Positions 10,001-17,571 of a DNA stretch of 37,935 nt are shown one piece after another. The stretch covers positions 1-37,935 of the forward strand of contig PHCF01000064.1 in assembly GCA_002842145.1 (NCBI GenBank), in the 5' to 3' direction. Every line of letters starts with the position of its first letter. The stretch's first letter is position 1. A program made the position numbers and the translations under genes. The notes under the pieces are model-generated. The model ran no database searches and was not told the DNA's origin. It saw only the letters and a list, made by a program, of their open reading frames with translations. The DNA is from Betaproteobacteria bacterium HGW-Betaproteobacteria-6 (GTDB lineage Bacteria > Pseudomonadota > Gammaproteobacteria > Burkholderiales > Rhodocyclaceae).

Positions 10001-10432
10001 GGTCGCATTCATCCCGAGCTTGATCGGGAAGGGTTCAAGCGCCTCGGCATAGAACGCGCCATGAAGGCCGAGAAGTTGAAAGATCTCAAGAGTGCCGGGG
10101 AGGGCAAGTCGCTGGATGAAATTGACATCGCCCCGGGGGAATACAAGCTGTACCTGACCCGCGCTTATCGCGCGGCCAAATTCCCGAAGCCGCGCAATAT
10201 GATCGGCATGCTCAAGGATTTGCCGGTCGAGGAAATGGAAAAGCTGATGTTGGCCAACGCCCCGGCCAGCGACGGAGATCTCGCCCAGTTGGGCAAGGAG
10301 CGCGCCGAAGCTGTTTCAGCATGGTTGGTCAATCAGGGGGGCATCGCCGCGGAGCGTTTGTTCCTGGTGCCGCCCAAAGACCGGAACGACGTCACCAACC
10401 AGGCTAGCCGGGCCGATTTTTCTTTAAGGTAA
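7058..10432 (+). CDS. DUF748 domain-containing AsmA-like protein
   Basis: This 1124-aa protein starts at MAAPTVSHP. An in-frame ATG at 7016 has poorer context. One membrane helix lies at about residues 30-54 (WLVGIFVVFGLLGFF...), followed by a very long periplasmic domain rich in short beta repeats (for example VNNIQLVNGQIVFDD and KVTLQNGTVNFSDFFVKP). That pattern is typical of DUF748/AsmA-superfamily proteins. The last 150 residues resemble the C-terminal segment of DUF748 proteins (LDVLAKALKERDSLKLEITG). AsmA-like proteins such as YhdP, TamB and YdbH are implicated in phospholipid transfer between the membranes, so a role in envelope lipid transport is inferred. rmuC follows after a seven-base gap. 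Confidence 0.85.
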   Translation: MAAPTVSHPTTMSRLAGALKSPRSQRIGKWLVGIFVVFGLLGFFAAPPLIKLVLQKQLAQQLHRQVSIENIDINPYGLSAKINGFSIKADGGKEVAGFDELFVNLSSASIFKLAAVVDEIRLQGPRVAVSRVAEGRYDISDLLDEWMQPSDKPASGTPRFSVNNIQLVNGQIVFDDQPKGKVHTVSEINLALPFVSSLPYHTEILVNPSFSANFDGSALSMTGDSKPFSPNHESTLNLDLDRFDLAGLQPYLPDSLPLRIASGALDAELKAMFQEGADQVYSLSVLGAVHVSGLALAESDGQPLLGWKHLDIELENADPINGQVAVKRIGLDGLDVALAVNKQGGFNVLRVADRLVRPAAKLAQPEPVAAKPLAWSLGEFVLSNGLIRWRDESSPRPVAGEVRNLEARVGKVDSKLVEPIEIGEVSYQIDLGERFRVDKMALKGIKLDLPAHRVDIAEVTNRGARVRMLRNQAGQIEWVSSPVLRLVRATNAEQDGKARAEAEARGTQEWIGKVGRLAIEDLGFRFEDRALSGVAVQEIDGFSLLAEELSNEPNKKGRISLKSRINKKGSLNVDGSLQVYPLDVAVKVDTVAIPLLPLEPYFGQFLNLSLTRGQVSNKGEATARLDTAGLKAGYNGSFTLGNFVAVDKLNSADFLKWKSLHFGGIDFRLEPLAINIGEIALTDYFSRLILNQEGRLNVAEIVRKPAGDAGNNDGAKAGAAVAAKDAAPARPIPIRIGKVTLQNGTVNFSDFFVKPNYTVNLTKLGGRVTNLSSAADTVADLELRGRYANSAPVQILGKLNPLAANAYLDVKADIKGVDLVGFSPYSGKYAGYAIEKGKLSLNVAYKLENKELVADNRLFIDQFTFGEKVDSPDATTLPVNLAISLLRNNRGEIDLNLPISGSLEDPEFSVGGLIVKVIVNLFVKAVTSPFALLGSMFGSGEELSNVAFPAGRATVDEAAGKKLDVLAKALKERDSLKLEITGRIHPELDREGFKRLGIERAMKAEKLKDLKSAGEGKSLDEIDIAPGEYKLYLTRAYRAAKFPKPRNMIGMLKDLPVEEMEKLMLANAPASDGDLAQLGKERAEAVSAWLVNQGGIAAERLFLVPPKDRNDVTNQASRADFSLR

Positions 10433-10439
10433 GCCGTTG

Positions 10440-11771
10440 ATGAGTGAAACGATGGGACTGGCGCTGGTTGTCGGTGTGGTGGTGGTCATTCTTCTCCAGG
10501 TGGCGCTGTTGCTGCGTGGCAACCGGCGGCAGGATGAAGAACGCTTCCGGGCGCAGCAGGAGGCGCAGGAAAAGGGACTCATGCGCCTGGAGCGCGAACT
10601 GCGCGAGGAACTGGCACGCGGTCGGCGCGAGGCGGGCGAAGAGGCCTTCCGTGATCGTGAGGAACGGGCGCAATCGTCGACTCTGCTCGGCCAGACGTTG
10701 TCCTCGCAGGTCGTTCAGTTCGGCGCCGCACAGGCCGAACGGCTGGAGGCTTTCGCGCGCGAGTTGAACCGCTTCTCGCTCGGTCTGGACGAGCGCTTCG
10801 AACGTTTGAAAATGGCCGTTGAATCGCGGTTGACCGCAATACAGGCCGACAATGCGAACAAGCTCGAAGAAATGCGGCGGACGGTCGATGAAAAGCTGCA
10901 CGCGACACTGGAGCAGCGCCTCGGCGAATCCTTCAAGCTGGTCAGCGACCGGCTCGAGCAGGTGCATCGCGGCCTCGGCGAAATGCAGACCTTGGCCGCC
11001 GGGGTCGGCGACCTCAAACGCGTACTGAGCAATGTTAAGACGCGCGGCACCTGGGGCGAGGTACAGCTTTCGGCGCTGCTCGAACAGTTGCTGACGGCCG
11101 AGCAGTTCGGCAGCAATGTGGCGACCAGGCCGGGCAGCAACGAACGTGTCGATTTCGCCATTCGTCTGCCGGGCAAGGATGACGGGGGTGTCGTCTGGCT
11201 GCCGATCGATGCCAAATATCCTATCGAGGACTACCAGCGTCTGCTCGATGCGCAGGATCGCGGGGATCCGGCCGGCGTCGAGGAGGCTTCGCGGGCCATA
11301 GAAATCCGCCTGAAGAACGAGGCGAAAAGCATCCACGAGAAATACGTGGCACCGCCGCATACCACCGATTTTGCCTTGCTCTACCTGCCGCTCGAAGGCC
11401 TTTACGCCGAGGCTTTGCGCCGGCCGGGCCTGGCCGAATCGCTGCAGCGCGACTGGCGGGTCAGCCTGACCGGACCGACGACGCTGGCGGCGATGCTCAA
11501 CAGCCTGCAGATGGGGTTCCGCACGCTGGCCATCGAGCAACGTTCGGCCGAAGTGTGGGCCGTGCTCGGTGCCGTGAAAACCGAGTTCGGCAAATTTGGC
11601 GAGGCGCTGGCCCATACCAAGAAGAAGCTGGATGAGGCGAGCAACAGCATCAGCAAGGCGGAAACGCGGACGCGGCAATTGACCCGCCGCTTGAAGGAAG
11701 TCGAGGCGCTGCCGGTGGCAGAGGCCGAACAATTGATCGGTGTGGCGGATTTCGATGGCGAAGACGAGTGA
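10440..11771 (+). CDS. rmuC: DNA recombination protein RmuC
   Basis: This 443-aa protein starts at the ATG at 10440, ten bases after an AAGG ribosome-binding site. A TTG lies one codon upstream. It has an N-terminal membrane helix (residues 6-25), then a long charged coiled coil to about residue 170, then the RmuC nuclease-like domain beginning near VKTRGTWGEVQLSALLEQLL with WLPIDAKYPIEDYQRL and VAPPHTTDFALLYLPLEGLYAEA. The endonuclease-fold residues D and K of PIDAKYP are visible. RmuC limits inversions at short inverted repeats in E. coli. It is the first gene of a tightly overlapping trio with a DUF3293 gene and a kinase gene. Confidence 0.93.
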   Translation: MSETMGLALVVGVVVVILLQVALLLRGNRRQDEERFRAQQEAQEKGLMRLERELREELARGRREAGEEAFRDREERAQSSTLLGQTLSSQVVQFGAAQAERLEAFARELNRFSLGLDERFERLKMAVESRLTAIQADNANKLEEMRRTVDEKLHATLEQRLGESFKLVSDRLEQVHRGLGEMQTLAAGVGDLKRVLSNVKTRGTWGEVQLSALLEQLLTAEQFGSNVATRPGSNERVDFAIRLPGKDDGGVVWLPIDAKYPIEDYQRLLDAQDRGDPAGVEEASRAIEIRLKNEAKSIHEKYVAPPHTTDFALLYLPLEGLYAEALRRPGLAESLQRDWRVSLTGPTTLAAMLNSLQMGFRTLAIEQRSAEVWAVLGAVKTEFGKFGEALAHTKKKLDEASNSISKAETRTRQLTRRLKEVEALPVAEAEQLIGVADFDGEDE

Positions 11772-12186
11772 ATTGGAGGCCGCCTACAGGGCGACGACTT
11801 ATCGGGTGTTCCTGCCTGGCGGTGTTTGTGATCTGCGCATCGGTCAGCCCTGCGAGACTTTGCGTTGCTGGCTTGAAACGGCCGGCAGCACTGAGTTTGC
11901 CCTGATCACGGCGCACAATCCGGGCGGCCGGCTGGCTGACGAAGCGAGCAACGCCGAGCGTCAGTCGCAGTTGGAGTGCGAGTTGCTGGAAGGGAACTAC
12001 GAACCTTACGCGGCGCTGCACGAAGCCGATGGCGAAGGATGGCCGAACGAGGAGAGTTGTTTCGTGCCCGATCTTTCCTGTGCGGACGCCTGTGCCTTGG
12101 CGGCGGATTATGGGCAGAATGCCGTGGTGTGTGGTGGCGCCGATGCCGTTCCACATCTTGTCTGGATGGAAAGCACTGAGCAATGA
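11755..12186 (+). CDS. DUF3293 domain-containing protein
   Basis: A 143-aa protein starts at the ATG at 11755, which lies inside the last codons of rmuC (17-base overlap). It matches the DUF3293 pattern by eye: a conserved start (LEAAYRATTYRV), FALITAHNPGG, then N/R/Q residues (SNAERQSQLECELL), GWPNEESCFVPDLS and DYGQNAVVCGG near the end. Function unknown; the fold is small, soluble and acidic. The stop overlaps the start of the kinase gene (ATGA), so the two are probably translationally coupled. The overlap on both sides makes it an obligate partner in expression of rmuC and the kinase gene. Confidence 0.82.
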   Translation: MAKTSELEAAYRATTYRVFLPGGVCDLRIGQPCETLRCWLETAGSTEFALITAHNPGGRLADEASNAERQSQLECELLEGNYEPYAALHEADGEGWPNEESCFVPDLSCADACALAADYGQNAVVCGGADAVPHLVWMESTEQ

Positions 12187-14564
12187 ATAGAAAAATCGGC
12201 CGTTTCGAAGTGCGTGGCGAGTTGGGGCGTGGCGCGCAAAGCGTCGTTCATCTTGGCTTCGACCCACGGTTGCAACGTGAAATTGCCATCAAGACCCTGC
12301 ATTTCGACTCGCCAGATCCGGAGCGCAAGGGCCTGCTGCTTGATGAAGCGCGCACGGTCGGCCGCCTGCGACACCCCGGTATCGTGCCGATTTTCGAGGC
12401 TGGCGAGCAGGATGGCGACCTCTATCTGGTCTTTGAATACGTACCGGGCAAAAGCCTCGGCGAATTCCTGCGGCAGAGCGGCGCCTTGCCGCCGGTCAAG
12501 GCCATTTCGATCCTCCGCCCGATCCTCGATGCCGTTGCCTACGCCCATGGCCAGGGCGTTATCCACCGCGATCTGAAACCATCGAACATCCTGCTTGACG
12601 ACAACGGCACGCCGCGCGTCATGGACTTCGGCATCGCCGCGCAGGTCGATGCGTCGAGCGATCCGGCCGACCGGATTACCGGCACGCCGGCCTACATGGC
12701 GCCCGAATACATCCTGCGCCGGGAGATCGGCGCGCCTTCGGATGTTTTTGCGGCCGGCCTGATTCTCTTTGAAATGCTGACCGGACGCCGGGCTGTGGTT
12801 GGCGACAGCGTTGGCGCGATCATGCAGCAGCTGGCGCATGAAGACATCAAGCTGCCGGCCGATGCTACGGTCGACGAGCAATTAAGTGCCATTTTGCACA
12901 AGGCCCTGGCGCGCGATCCGCAGCTGCGTTTTCAGACCGCAGCCCAGTTTGGCGAAGCGCTGGACAACTATCTCGACCCGGAAGAAGACATTCCGGCCAG
13001 CGCCGGCGGCCGGCAGGCGACGCTTGAATTCCTGTTGCGCCGGATGCGTCACAAGAGCGATTTTCCGGCGCTCTCCGAGTCGGTCAGCGCCATCAACAAG
13101 ATTGCCAACAGCGAAACGGAAAGCATCGACAAGCTGTCGAACACCATCCTCAAGGACTTTGCGCTGACCAATAAATTGCTGCGCCTGGTCAATTCGGCCT
13201 ATTTCCGTCAGGCCGGCGGCGGCAGCATCAGCACCGTGTCGCGGGCGGTCGTCGTGCTCGGCTTCGAGGCCGTGCGCAACATCGCCATTACCGTCCTGCT
13301 CTTCGATCATCTGCAAAACAAGGCCAACGCCACACAGCTCAAGGAAGATTTCCTGCGCGCCAACATGGCCGGCGTGCTGGCCAAGGATATCGGCGCGACG
13401 GCGCGCATGCGCGATCTCGAACAGTCGTTCATCTGCTCCTTGTTCCACAGTCTGGGGCGTCTGCTATCCCAATACTATTTTCCCGAAGACGCCGAAGAAA
13501 TTCGCCGGGTCATTGCGCAAAAGGACTGCAGCGAGGATATCGCCGCAAAACAGGTGCTCGGCATCTCGTTCGAGGAAATCGGCATTGCCATCGCCAAGGT
13601 CTGGGGTTTTCCGCCCCTGATCGTGACCTCGATGCGGCGTTTGCCGTCCGGCAGGGTCAGAAAGGCGGTTGATCAGGAGGATCGCCTGCGCACGCTATCC
13701 GGCTTTTCCAACGAATTGTGCGACGTCATTGCCCTGGCCACCCCGGAACTGAGGGATCGCGAACTGAAAAAAACCATGGCGCGCTTTTCCGATGCCGTGG
13801 CGCTCGGGCAGAACGAGGTGATGCAGACCGTGCAGCGTGCCGTCGAGGAAGTCGCCGATTTTGCCCGCATCATTCACCTCAATCTCCAGCAAACGACCTT
13901 CGGCAAGCAGATGCACCTGTTCGTCAAGGCCGGCACCGATGACCGGTCCTGTACCGCCAATCCTGATGGCAGCGACTTTGCCGACGGTACGGTCATTCAT
14001 GAGAGCGATCCGCTCGTTGGTCTTGAGGGCGGGGCGGGGGAGCCGGCTGTCGATGCGCAGTCGGTGCTGACGGCAGGCATTCAGGACATCAGCAACACGC
14101 TGATCGATGGCTTCCAGCTCAACGACATCCTGCGCATCATCCTCGAAACGATGTATCGCGCCATGGGCTTCAAGCGCGTCGTGCTCTGTATCCGCGACGC
14201 CAAGGCTGGCGTCATGCAGGGGCGCTTCGGCTTCGGGCCGGATGCCAATGAACTGGCCAGGGCTTTCCGCTTTCCACTGAGTTTCACGCCGGATATCTTC
14301 CATGCCGCCACGTCGAAAGGCGTCGATCTGCTGATCAGTGACATCAACGATCCGAAAATCGCTTCCCGCATTCCCGAGTGGTACCGCAAAGCAGTGCCGG
14401 CCAACTCCTTCGTGCTGTTCCCACTCAACATCAAGGGCAATTCGGTGGCGCTCATCTATGCCGACCGCGACGAGCCGGGCGGGATTTCAATTCCCGAGAA
14501 GGAATTGCAGTTGCTGCGGACGCTGCGCAATCAGGCGATTCTGGCCATCAAACAGGGGTCGTGA
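12183..14564 (+). CDS. Ser/Thr protein kinase-HDOD-GAF fusion protein
   Basis: This 793-aa multidomain regulator has three domains. Residues 6-270 are a Hanks-type kinase: glycine loop GRGAQSVVHLG, catalytic Lys K38 in IAIKTL, HRDLKPSN with D130, DFG at 148-150 and GTPAYMAPEY. All catalytic residues are present. Residues about 280-480 form an HDOD domain (LPALSESVSAINKIAN, TNKLLRLVNSAYF, FICSLFHSLGRLLSQYYFPE). Residues about 625-790 look like a GAF domain (ISNTLIDGFQLNDILRIILE to LRNQAILAIKQGS). No membrane helix or PASTA repeat is seen, so it should be cytoplasmic. HDOD proteins in other bacteria work in c-di-GMP and stress signalling; the target and ligand here are unknown. Confidence 0.9.
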   Translation: MNRKIGRFEVRGELGRGAQSVVHLGFDPRLQREIAIKTLHFDSPDPERKGLLLDEARTVGRLRHPGIVPIFEAGEQDGDLYLVFEYVPGKSLGEFLRQSGALPPVKAISILRPILDAVAYAHGQGVIHRDLKPSNILLDDNGTPRVMDFGIAAQVDASSDPADRITGTPAYMAPEYILRREIGAPSDVFAAGLILFEMLTGRRAVVGDSVGAIMQQLAHEDIKLPADATVDEQLSAILHKALARDPQLRFQTAAQFGEALDNYLDPEEDIPASAGGRQATLEFLLRRMRHKSDFPALSESVSAINKIANSETESIDKLSNTILKDFALTNKLLRLVNSAYFRQAGGGSISTVSRAVVVLGFEAVRNIAITVLLFDHLQNKANATQLKEDFLRANMAGVLAKDIGATARMRDLEQSFICSLFHSLGRLLSQYYFPEDAEEIRRVIAQKDCSEDIAAKQVLGISFEEIGIAIAKVWGFPPLIVTSMRRLPSGRVRKAVDQEDRLRTLSGFSNELCDVIALATPELRDRELKKTMARFSDAVALGQNEVMQTVQRAVEEVADFARIIHLNLQQTTFGKQMHLFVKAGTDDRSCTANPDGSDFADGTVIHESDPLVGLEGGAGEPAVDAQSVLTAGIQDISNTLIDGFQLNDILRIILETMYRAMGFKRVVLCIRDAKAGVMQGRFGFGPDANELARAFRFPLSFTPDIFHAATSKGVDLLISDINDPKIASRIPEWYRKAVPANSFVLFPLNIKGNSVALIYADRDEPGGISIPEKELQLLRTLRNQAILAIKQGS

Positions 14565-14661
14565 ATTCGCGTTTTTTCCGCGTTTGAGGCGCATCGTACT
14601 GTCTTTTGGCGAAGCAAAAAAGTACGCCCGCCAGCAGGGTAATTAACCGGAACCCAATCCA

Positions 14662-14692
14662 CCAAAAAAGAAGGCCGCCCTGATCGGCGGCC
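14662..14692 (-). terminator. Intrinsic terminator of bamD
   Basis: A 7-bp perfect stem (ggccgcc 14673-14679 with ggcggcc 14686-14692, six-base loop) is followed on the minus strand by TTCTTTTTTGG. It lies 30 bases past the bamD stop and is correctly oriented to end that transcript. On the plus strand the A-tract precedes the stem, so it does not serve the kinase gene. Confidence 0.8.
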
Positions 14693-14722
14693 TCATGATC
14701 CATTCTGCCTGGGCAGACACGC

Positions 14723-15496
14723 TTACCAGAGCTGCCACCAGGCCGTCTTGCTCTTCAGCCCATCCTTGTAGAAACTGCTGTTCGGGAAATTCTTCTTCAT
14801 GACCCGGTCGGCGTCGTCGCGCAGATCATTCATGCCCAGCTTGTCGTAGGCGGCGATCATGATGAACATCGCTTCCTCGATGGCCGGAGCCTGCGGGTAG
14901 GTCTTGATCGCATACTGGGTACGGTTGGCTGCCGCAATGTAGGCGCCACGCTTGAGGTAGTAGCGGGCGACGTGGACTTCCAGAGAGGCCATGGCGTTGA
15001 TCAAGTAGTTCATGCGCAACGTGGCGTCCGGCGTGTATTTGCTGTCCGGGAAGCGGGTGACCAGATCCTTGAAGGATTCGAAGGATTCGCGGGCGGCCTT
15101 GGGGTCGCGTTCGGTCGGATCCTGGGTGCTGACCAGTGCGGTCAGACCGAGGTCTTCGTTGAAGTTGATCAGGCCCTTGAGGTAATAAACGTAATCGATG
15201 GCCGGGTGGCTCGGGTGCAACTTGATGAATCGGTCGCAGGCAGCGAGAGCGGAGCCGGCTTCATTGCCTTTCCAATAGACGTAGCCAAGCTCAAGCTGCG
15301 CCTGTTGGGCATAGCGGCCATAGGGGAAGCGGGCTTCGAGCTTCTCCAGCATCTTTGCCGCCTTCTCCCAGTTGCCGTCGATCTGGGCATCCTTGGCTTC
15401 GCCATAGAGCTTGCCGGCCGACCAGCCGGCCGTCTCGTCGATCTGGTCGGGCATTGAGCTGCAGCCAGCGATGAAAGCGGCAATGAAAACAGCCAT
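14723..15496 (-). CDS. bamD: Outer membrane assembly lipoprotein BamD
   Basis: BamD (ComL) is the essential TPR-lipoprotein partner of BamA in outer-membrane protein insertion. The mature part, from CSSMPDQIDETAGWSAGKLY to the end (about 246 aa), is full length and typical: YGRYAQQAQLELGYVYWK, HPAIDYVYYLKGLINF, RFPDSKYTPDA. The lipobox is IAGC. From the ATG at 15496 the signal peptide would be only 11 residues with no positive charge. An alternative ATG at 15562 gives a 279-aa form, but it overlaps rluD codons in antisense. The 5' end is therefore suspect; see the finding on the bamD/rluD junction. The pairing bamD divergent from rluD-pgeF is as in E. coli. Confidence 0.9.
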   Translation of the reverse strand: MAVFIAAFIAGCSSMPDQIDETAGWSAGKLYGEAKDAQIDGNWEKAAKMLEKLEARFPYGRYAQQAQLELGYVYWKGNEAGSALAACDRFIKLHPSHPAIDYVYYLKGLINFNEDLGLTALVSTQDPTERDPKAARESFESFKDLVTRFPDSKYTPDATLRMNYLINAMASLEVHVARYYLKRGAYIAAANRTQYAIKTYPQAPAIEEAMFIMIAAYDKLGMNDLRDDADRVMKKNFPNSSFYKDGLKSKTAWWQLW

Positions 15497-15586
15497 CAGC
15501 ACGCGGAAGAGCGCGGGGAATGACTGGAATGCAAGGTCCTGGCCGAGCTGCTGCCCCAGCATTCCCGCAACCGACTGCAGGGCTGG

Positions 15587-16396
15587 GTGCGCGACGCCTG
15601 CGTGCTGGTCGACGGCAAGGCCGAGACTGAGCCCAAGCGCAAAATGATGGGTGGCGAACGGCTGTTGGTCAGCGAGCCGGACGATATCCGCAACCAGCCT
15701 GAACTGCCTGAAGATATTCCGCTCGATGTCGTTTTCGAGGATGAAACCCTGCTCGTCATCAACAAGCCGGCCGGGCTGGTCGTCCATCCGGGCAGCGGCA
15801 ACTGGAGTGGCACCTTGATGAATGCGCTGCTCCACCACGTGCCGGGTATCGAGGCAGTGCCCCGCGCCGGCATCGTGCACCGTCTGGACAAGGATACCAG
15901 CGGTCTGCTTGTCGTCGCCAAGACGCTCGAGGCACAGACCGATCTGGTCCGCCAGTTGCAGGCGCGGACGGTACGGCGTATTTACCTGGCCCTGGCGGCC
16001 GGCGCCATGAAGCACGAAGGCACGGTCAACGAGCCGATCGGCCGGCATCCGTCGCAACGCATCAAGATGGCCATCGTGCCGGAAAACCGGGGCGGCAAGC
16101 CGGCAATTACCAATATCCGCATCCTGGAACTCTTTCCCTACACGACCTTCGTCGAGTGTTCGCTGGAGACCGGACGGACGCACCAGATCCGCGTGCACAT
16201 GGCGGCCATCCATCATCCGCTGGTCGGTGATCAGGTCTATGGCAAGCACAACCCGAAGCTGCCCGAGTTTCCGCGGCAAGCCCTGCACGCGACGCGTCTC
16301 GGCCTCGTCCATCCGTTGACCGGCCTGAAAATGCAGTGGGAAGTACCGATGCCGGAGGATATGCGTGACCTTCTCGATTCCCTGCGCTACGGCTAA
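15587..16396 (+). CDS. rluD: 23S rRNA pseudouridine synthase RluD (N-terminus appears truncated)
   Basis: This enzyme converts U1911/1915/1917-type uridines of helix 69 to pseudouridine. The catalytic motif GIVHRLDKDTSGLLVVAK (catalytic Asp) is intact, as are INKPAGLVVHPG, GRTHQIRVHMA and HPLVGDQVYG. From the GTG at 15587 the protein has 269 aa against about 326 in E. coli. The S4 RNA-binding domain begins upstream: in-frame codons from 15524 read LECKVLAELLPQHSRNRLQG, clearly RluD-like, but no ATG or GTG precedes 15587 and a TGA lies at 15521-15523. Start by CTG, a deletion of the true 5' end, or an assembly error are all possible. The 3' end overlaps pgeF by 32 bases. Confidence 0.88.
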   Translation: MRDACVLVDGKAETEPKRKMMGGERLLVSEPDDIRNQPELPEDIPLDVVFEDETLLVINKPAGLVVHPGSGNWSGTLMNALLHHVPGIEAVPRAGIVHRLDKDTSGLLVVAKTLEAQTDLVRQLQARTVRRIYLALAAGAMKHEGTVNEPIGRHPSQRIKMAIVPENRGGKPAITNIRILELFPYTTFVECSLETGRTHQIRVHMAAIHHPLVGDQVYGKHNPKLPEFPRQALHATRLGLVHPLTGLKMQWEVPMPEDMRDLLDSLRYG

Positions 16397-17117
16397 TCTG
16401 CTGGTTCCGGACTGGCCGGCGCCAGCCCGGGTCCGCAGCCTGCAAACCTTGCGCGGTGCCGGTAGCAGTCTGGCGCCGTGGGACAGTTTCAACCTCGGCG
16501 ATCATGTTGGTGACGATCCGGCCCATGTTGCGGCCAATCGGGCCGCCTTGCGCGACCATCTGCCGGCTGAGCCGGCGTGGCTCAAGCAGGTTCACGGCAT
16601 TGCCACGGTCAACCCGAAAAAAAGTCCAAAATTGAAAGAGGCCGATGCGGCCTTCACGCGAGATACCGGCGTCGTTTGTGCCGTGATGACCGCCGATTGC
16701 CTGCCGGTCCTCTTTTGCGACCGGGCCGGGACGGTCGTCGCGGCCGCCCATGCCGGCTGGCGGGGGCTGGCGGCCGGGGTACTCGAAGAAACCATGGCCC
16801 AGATGGCTGTATCGGCTGGCGAACTGCTCGCCTGGCTGGGGCCGGCCATTGGTCCGTCGGCTTTCGAGGTCGGTGACGAGGTTCGCGCCGAGTTTGTCGC
16901 GCGCGACGCGCAGGCTACCGACGCCTTTGTGCCACATGGGCCGGGAAAATGGCTGGCCGACATCTATCTGCTCGCCCGCCAGCGCCTGAACGCGGCTGGC
17001 GTTAGCTCGATCAGCGGTGGCGAGCGTTGCACCTTCCGCGAAGCCGCCGATTTCTTTTCTTACCGTCGCGACGGCGTCACCGGTCGCATGGCCAGCCTGA
17101 TCTGGCTGGCGTCTTAA
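16365..17117 (+). CDS. pgeF: Peptidoglycan editing factor PgeF (YfiH, laccase-domain protein)
   Basis: This 250-aa CNF1/YfiH-fold protein starts at a GTG inside the 3' end of rluD, the same rluD-pgeF order as in E. coli. Family motifs are visible: WLKQVHGIA, VVCAVMTADCLPVLFCD (Cys and the metal-binding core), AAAHAGWRGLAAGVLEET (His of the HAGWRG motif), WLGPAIGPSAFEVG and the final SYRRDGVTGRMASLIWL. In E. coli the protein hydrolyses UDP-MurNAc-L-Ser-type precursors to keep L-Ala in peptidoglycan. Related proteins have been assigned purine nucleoside phosphorylase/adenosine deaminase activity. The role here follows from family membership only. Confidence 0.92.
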   Translation: MTFSIPCATANLLVPDWPAPARVRSLQTLRGAGSSLAPWDSFNLGDHVGDDPAHVAANRAALRDHLPAEPAWLKQVHGIATVNPKKSPKLKEADAAFTRDTGVVCAVMTADCLPVLFCDRAGTVVAAAHAGWRGLAAGVLEETMAQMAVSAGELLAWLGPAIGPSAFEVGDEVRAEFVARDAQATDAFVPHGPGKWLADIYLLARQRLNAAGVSSISGGERCTFREAADFFSYRRDGVTGRMASLIWLAS

Positions 17118-17203
17118 GCAGCCAATAAGCGGGCCGAGCGGTGAATTGCAGATTCGCCCCAATTCGGCGCGAGAGTTTTTGAGACTATTTGCGGCGAGCC
17201 GGC

Positions 17204-17404
17204 CTAAAAGACCGAGCCGGCGAAGACTTCCTTGAAGTAGGCGTCTATTTCGTTGTCGACGGCTCTGAGGCCGGGTAGGAAGTTGGCAGCAGTGACTTCC
17301 AGGCTGCTTGATGCGCCCTTGAAAATGGCGTCGTAGCCCATGGTTTCGCCGCGTTTTTCCGGCTTGCCTGTGGTCATCCGGGAAATGAGTTTGCTGATGG
17401 ACAT
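17204..17404 (-). CDS. 66-aa protein with a PhaR-type operator in its promoter
   Basis: A short ORF (66 aa) starts at the ATG at 17404 with a strong AGGAGG ribosome-binding site at proper spacing, so it is very likely translated. The sequence starts MSISKLISRMTTGKPEKRG and is amphipathic in its second half (YDAIFKGASSSLEVTAANF, AVDNEIDAYFKEVF). It has no signal peptide, membrane helix or cysteine. I do not recognise a family. It sits alone between pgeF and a CoA-transferase gene. A good promoter with a CTGC-N3-GCAG dyad precedes it (see the promoter entry), which hints at control by the PHA-responsive regulator PhaR and so at a PHA-related role. That link is inference. Confidence 0.7.
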   Translation of the reverse strand: MSISKLISRMTTGKPEKRGETMGYDAIFKGASSSLEVTAANFLPGLRAVDNEIDAYFKEVFAGSVF

Positions 17405-17442
17405 GACTGCCTCCTTGATTGCCTGAGTGAGTTCATGTCATC

Positions 17443-17471
17443 AATATAGGATCAATGCTGCGGTGCAGCAA
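17443..17471 (-). promoter_or_regulatory. Promoter of the 66-aa gene with a PhaR-like operator
   Basis: On the minus strand a -35 like TTGCTG (17471-17466) and a -10 TATATT (17448-17443) are 17 bases apart. The spacer and -35 contain the perfect dyad TGCTGC-ggt-GCAGCA (17456-17470, read on plus), whose core is CTGC-N3-GCAG. That is the operator described for PhaR of Paracoccus and Rhodobacter. A protein bound there would block RNA polymerase. The AGGAGG and ATG follow downstream. Confidence 0.5.
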
Positions 17472-17571
17472 ACAATCTTTTCTAATTGTATGCATTAGTT
17501 ATAGTTAACCATTGGCGAGCTACTCAGGCGCAAACAGGCTGCAAGACGATCTCGCTGCCTTGTGTTGCCGA

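Noticed and set aside
10404..11732. 442-aa minus-strand ORF opposite rmuC
   Set aside because: Shadow of rmuC: no recognisable motif, and the plus-strand protein is clearly real.
14597..14640. Possible hairpin gtact...agtac after the kinase gene as a terminator
   Set aside because: The stem is interrupted and no T-tract follows, so it was not called.
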